In this document: positions 5,148 to 7,210 of the stretch, one piece after another
Layout of the letters: the number at the start of each line of letters is the position of its first letter
How positions within the stretch are numbered: the stretch's first letter is position 1
Assembly: GCA_021815935.1 (NCBI GenBank)
Contig: JAKAZH010000090.1
Span: 1-7,210 of the forward strand
From: Actinomycetes bacterium
GTDB taxonomy: Bacteria > Actinomycetota > Acidimicrobiia > Acidimicrobiales > Palsa-688
Length of the DNA stretch: 7,210 bases
Reading direction: 5' to 3'
Notes under the pieces: generated by a model
The model's database searches: none
The model's input: only the letters and a program-made list of their open reading frames with translations
What the model was told of the DNA's origin: nothing
Position numbers and translations under genes: made by a program

Positions 5148-7210
5148 TCAAGAAGCAGAAAGCGCCGGTTCGTCGTCGCGCAGATCCCGACCGGGATTGT
5201 CGACGCCTTCGATGTTCAAATGCGGGATCGCCTTGTCGAGCCAGGCAGGCAACCACCAGTTGGACTTGCCGAGCATGTGCATGACCGAAGGCACGAGCAC
5301 CGTTCGTATCACGAAAGCGTCGACGAATATCGCCCCGGCGAGGCCTATCCCAAACTGTTTGATCACCACGTTGTTTCCGAGTGCGAACGAGCCGAAGACG
5401 AGGATCATGATCGTCGCGGCTGCCGTGATGACCCGGCCCGTCGCAGACTGGCCCACCGTCACGGCACGTGACGCGTCGCGGTGCGCGACCCACTCCTCGC
5501 GCATCCGGCTCACCAGGAACACCTCGTAGTCCATCGACAGGCCGAAGAGGATCGACAGGAGGATCACCGGGAGGAACACTTCGACAGGGACTTTGGATGA
5601 GATCCGGAACAGGGAATGACCCCATCCCCATTCGAACACGGCGTTCAAGATGCCGAGGGACGCCCCGACGGAAAGGATGTTCATCACCGACGCCACCAGC
5701 GGGACCACCAGGCTCCGAAACACTGCCATCAGCAGAATGAACCCGAGGATCACGACCGCTGCGACGAAATAGATCAGCTTCGAGGCGAGGATGTGCGCGA
5801 AGTCGGTCTGTATCGCCGTCTGACCCCCGACGAGGACGGTCAGACCGCTGCCGGCCTCGGCTTTCGGTATGACGTCCGATCGCAGTTTGTCGACGAGGAC
5901 TGTCGTCTGGGCTGCCTGCGGGCTGGTCGTCGGGTAGACGGTTGCGATCGCGACGCTACGGGCCGGATTCGTGATCACCGGGGCGACAGATACCACGCCG
6001 GGCACCTTGGCAACGCTTGCGGCCACCGAAGCGAAAGCCGCTTTATCACCCGAGCTCGGAAGTTGCGCCACCAGTAGCAGCGGTCCGTTGAATCCCGGGC
6101 CGAAGCCTTGCGCGAGGAGCTGGTAAGCCTGCAAGGTCGTCGATCCGGGGGGGTCGCTACTCGCGTCGTCGAGGCCGAGGCGCAACGTGAAAATGGGAAG
6201 GCCGATCGCTACCACGACCAGCAGCGCGACGAGCGCCGGCAGCCCGGGGCGGCGTTCGATGAAACTAGACCAGCGACTCCACAATCCAGATACGTGGTCC
6301 ACTTCCGGGCCGCGCTCCGCCAGGAAGCGGCGCTCGCGCCTACTCAGGACTTTCGCTCTGAAGAATCCGAGCAGCGCCGGCAGCAGCGTGATCGAGGCAA
6401 CCATCGTCAGCAGCACGGTCACCGACGCGGAGATCGCCAGACCGTAGAGGAACGACAAGCCGAGCACGAACTGGCCCATCAGCGCAATGCACACGGTGAT
6501 ACCTGCGAAGAACACGGCCCGACCGGAAGTGTTGATCGCCTCGACAGCTGCGTCCTCGATCGGTTTGCCGGCCTTGATGGCACTGCGATGGCGCGTCAGG
6601 ATGAAAAGCGCGTAGTCGACCCCCACGCCCAACCCGATCAGCACACCGAGGAGGGGCGCGAAGCTGGCGATCGACAGGACGTGGCTGAGAATTGTCGTGA
6701 CGCTGGTGCCGATGCCGATCGCTATCAATGCGGTGATGATCGGCAGCAGCGCCGAGAAGAGGGCGCCGAATGCCAGTCCGAGCACGATCAGAGCAAAGAT
6801 GACACCGGCGATCGTGCTCGACGACCCTGCCTGGCTGTTGAGCTGCTCTATATCCTGACCGCCGAGGGCCACTTGCAGCGTGGAGCTTCGAGCCGCCTCC
6901 GCCGTCGACACGACACGGCGCACGTCGGCCGGGGAGTTACCTCCGACCTGTCCGTCGAAGATGACGGTGGCGAAAGCCACCTTTGCGTCCTTGCTGATCT
7001 GCGCCTTCCCGGTCGCCTGGTAGGGGCTGTTGACCGCCCGGACGTCGGGCAGTGACGCTACAGCGGCGAGCATCTTCGACACCACCGACTCGACCGCCGG
7101 GTCGGTGACCGTCCCGGAGTCCACTGCGACCACGATCTGGTCGGAGCTTCCCGACGCCGCAGGGAAGTCCTTCTGGAGCAGGTTCAGGGCCTGCGCCGAC
7201 TGCGTGTTCG
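5148..7210 (-). CDS. MMPL-family RND-type transporter (N-terminus beyond right edge)
   Basis: Proton-driven inner-membrane exporter of the MMPL family, typically moving lipids or other hydrophobic compounds; the substrate is not deducible. The frame stays open to the window edge, and the residues before the first internal GTG (7133) still read like the family (QALNLLQKDFPAASGSSDQI), so the true start lies outside. Numbering from that GTG: the end of the first porter loop to about 98, membrane segments at about 107-131, 133-150, 155-182, 206-227 and 230-256, a basic cytoplasmic linker 258-296, segment 299-319, a short second porter loop 320-450, then segments 453-473, 476-498, 516-543, 568-587 and 596-620 and a polar tail. 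The two Asp-Tyr proton-relay pairs are intact: D173-Y174 (GVGVDYALF) and D535-Y536 (GLSMDYEVF). Small porter loops and about 690 visible residues fit the short actinobacterial MMPL type, not the long mycobacterial MmpL proteins. It is convergent with the TIGR03084 gene. Confidence 0.95.
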   Translation of the reverse strand, partial: NTQSAQALNLLQKDFPAASGSSDQIVVAVDSGTVTDPAVESVVSKMLAAVASLPDVRAVNSPYQATGKAQISKDAKVAFATVIFDGQVGGNSPADVRRVVSTAEAARSSTLQVALGGQDIEQLNSQAGSSSTIAGVIFALIVLGLAFGALFSALLPIITALIAIGIGTSVTTILSHVLSIASFAPLLGVLIGLGVGVDYALFILTRHRSAIKAGKPIEDAAVEAINTSGRAVFFAGITVCIALMGQFVLGLSFLYGLAISASVTVLLTMVASITLLPALLGFFRAKVLSRRERRFLAERGPEVDHVSGLWSRWSSFIERRPGLPALVALLVVVAIGLPIFTLRLGLDDASSDPPGSTTLQAYQLLAQGFGPGFNGPLLLVAQLPSSGDKAAFASVAASVAKVPGVVSVAPVITNPARSVAIATVYPTTSPQAAQTTVLVDKLRSDVIPKAEAGSGLTVLVGGQTAIQTDFAHILASKLIYFVAAVVILGFILLMAVFRSLVVPLVASVMNILSVGASLGILNAVFEWGWGHSLFRISSKVPVEVFLPVILLSILFGLSMDYEVFLVSRMREEWVAHRDASRAVTVGQSATGRVITAAATIMILVFGSFALGNNVVIKQFGIGLAGAIFVDAFVIRTVLVPSVMHMLGKSNWWLPAWLDKAIPHLNIEGVDNPGRDLRDDEPALSAS

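Noticed and set aside
6108..7055. Long plus-strand open frame of 315 codons opposite the MMPL gene
   Set aside because: Its product is a low-complexity Arg/Asp/Gln/Glu mixture with no recognisable fold, as expected opposite a GC-rich membrane-protein gene whose minus-strand product has intact MMPL motifs.
7131..7133. GTG at 7133 as the MMPL start
   Set aside because: The frame remains open to the window edge, the upstream residues look like the MMPL porter loop, and the first membrane segment would be missing.
1..7210. tRNA, rRNA, CRISPR, insertion sequence or integration site
   Set aside because: No spaced direct repeats, terminal inverted repeats, transposase motifs or recognisable RNA genes were seen, and coding sequence occupies nearly all the DNA.

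Overview
The window is GC-rich (visibly well above 60%) and packed with genes. Two of them belong to families that I know chiefly from Actinobacteria: a DUF3097 protein and a TIGR03084-type protein with a maleylpyruvate-isomerase/DinB-like fold. An MMPL transporter and an acyl-CoA dehydrogenase fit the same background. I infer a free-living, lipid-metabolising actinobacterium, possibly of the Acidimicrobiia type. There is no rRNA, tRNA, CRISPR array, transposase or phage gene, so this looks like chromosomal housekeeping or catabolic DNA, not a mobile island.

Layout: (1) 1 to about 1110, minus strand: an amidohydrolase of the YtcJ/Amidohydro_3 type, cut by the left edge and starting unusually close to its HxH metal motif. 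(2) 1242-2282, plus strand: a DMT/NIPA-like membrane transporter, divergent from the amidohydrolase. (3) 2192-3052, minus strand: DUF3097, whose 3' end overlaps the transporter tail-to-tail by 91 bp. (4) 3084-4265, minus strand: an acyl-CoA dehydrogenase lying 31 bp upstream of DUF3097 and probably co-transcribed with it. (5) 4302-5102, plus strand: the TIGR03084-family protein, separated from the dehydrogenase start by only 36 bp. (6) 5148-7210, minus strand: an MMPL/RND-type exporter running off the right edge and convergent with gene 5. The strand order is - + - - + -, giving two divergent and two convergent junctions.

No gene-free stretch exceeds about 130 bp. The shared theme is modest. 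The acyl-CoA dehydrogenase and its divergent DinB-fold partner may belong to one acyl-CoA or aromatic/alicyclic acid catabolic route, and MMPL proteins often export lipids. These links are inferences from position. I see no convincing new multi-gene system. The points most worth following up are the TOPRIM-like motifs of DUF3097, the atypical active site of the dehydrogenase, the missing N-terminal domain of the amidohydrolase, and the compact gene junctions.
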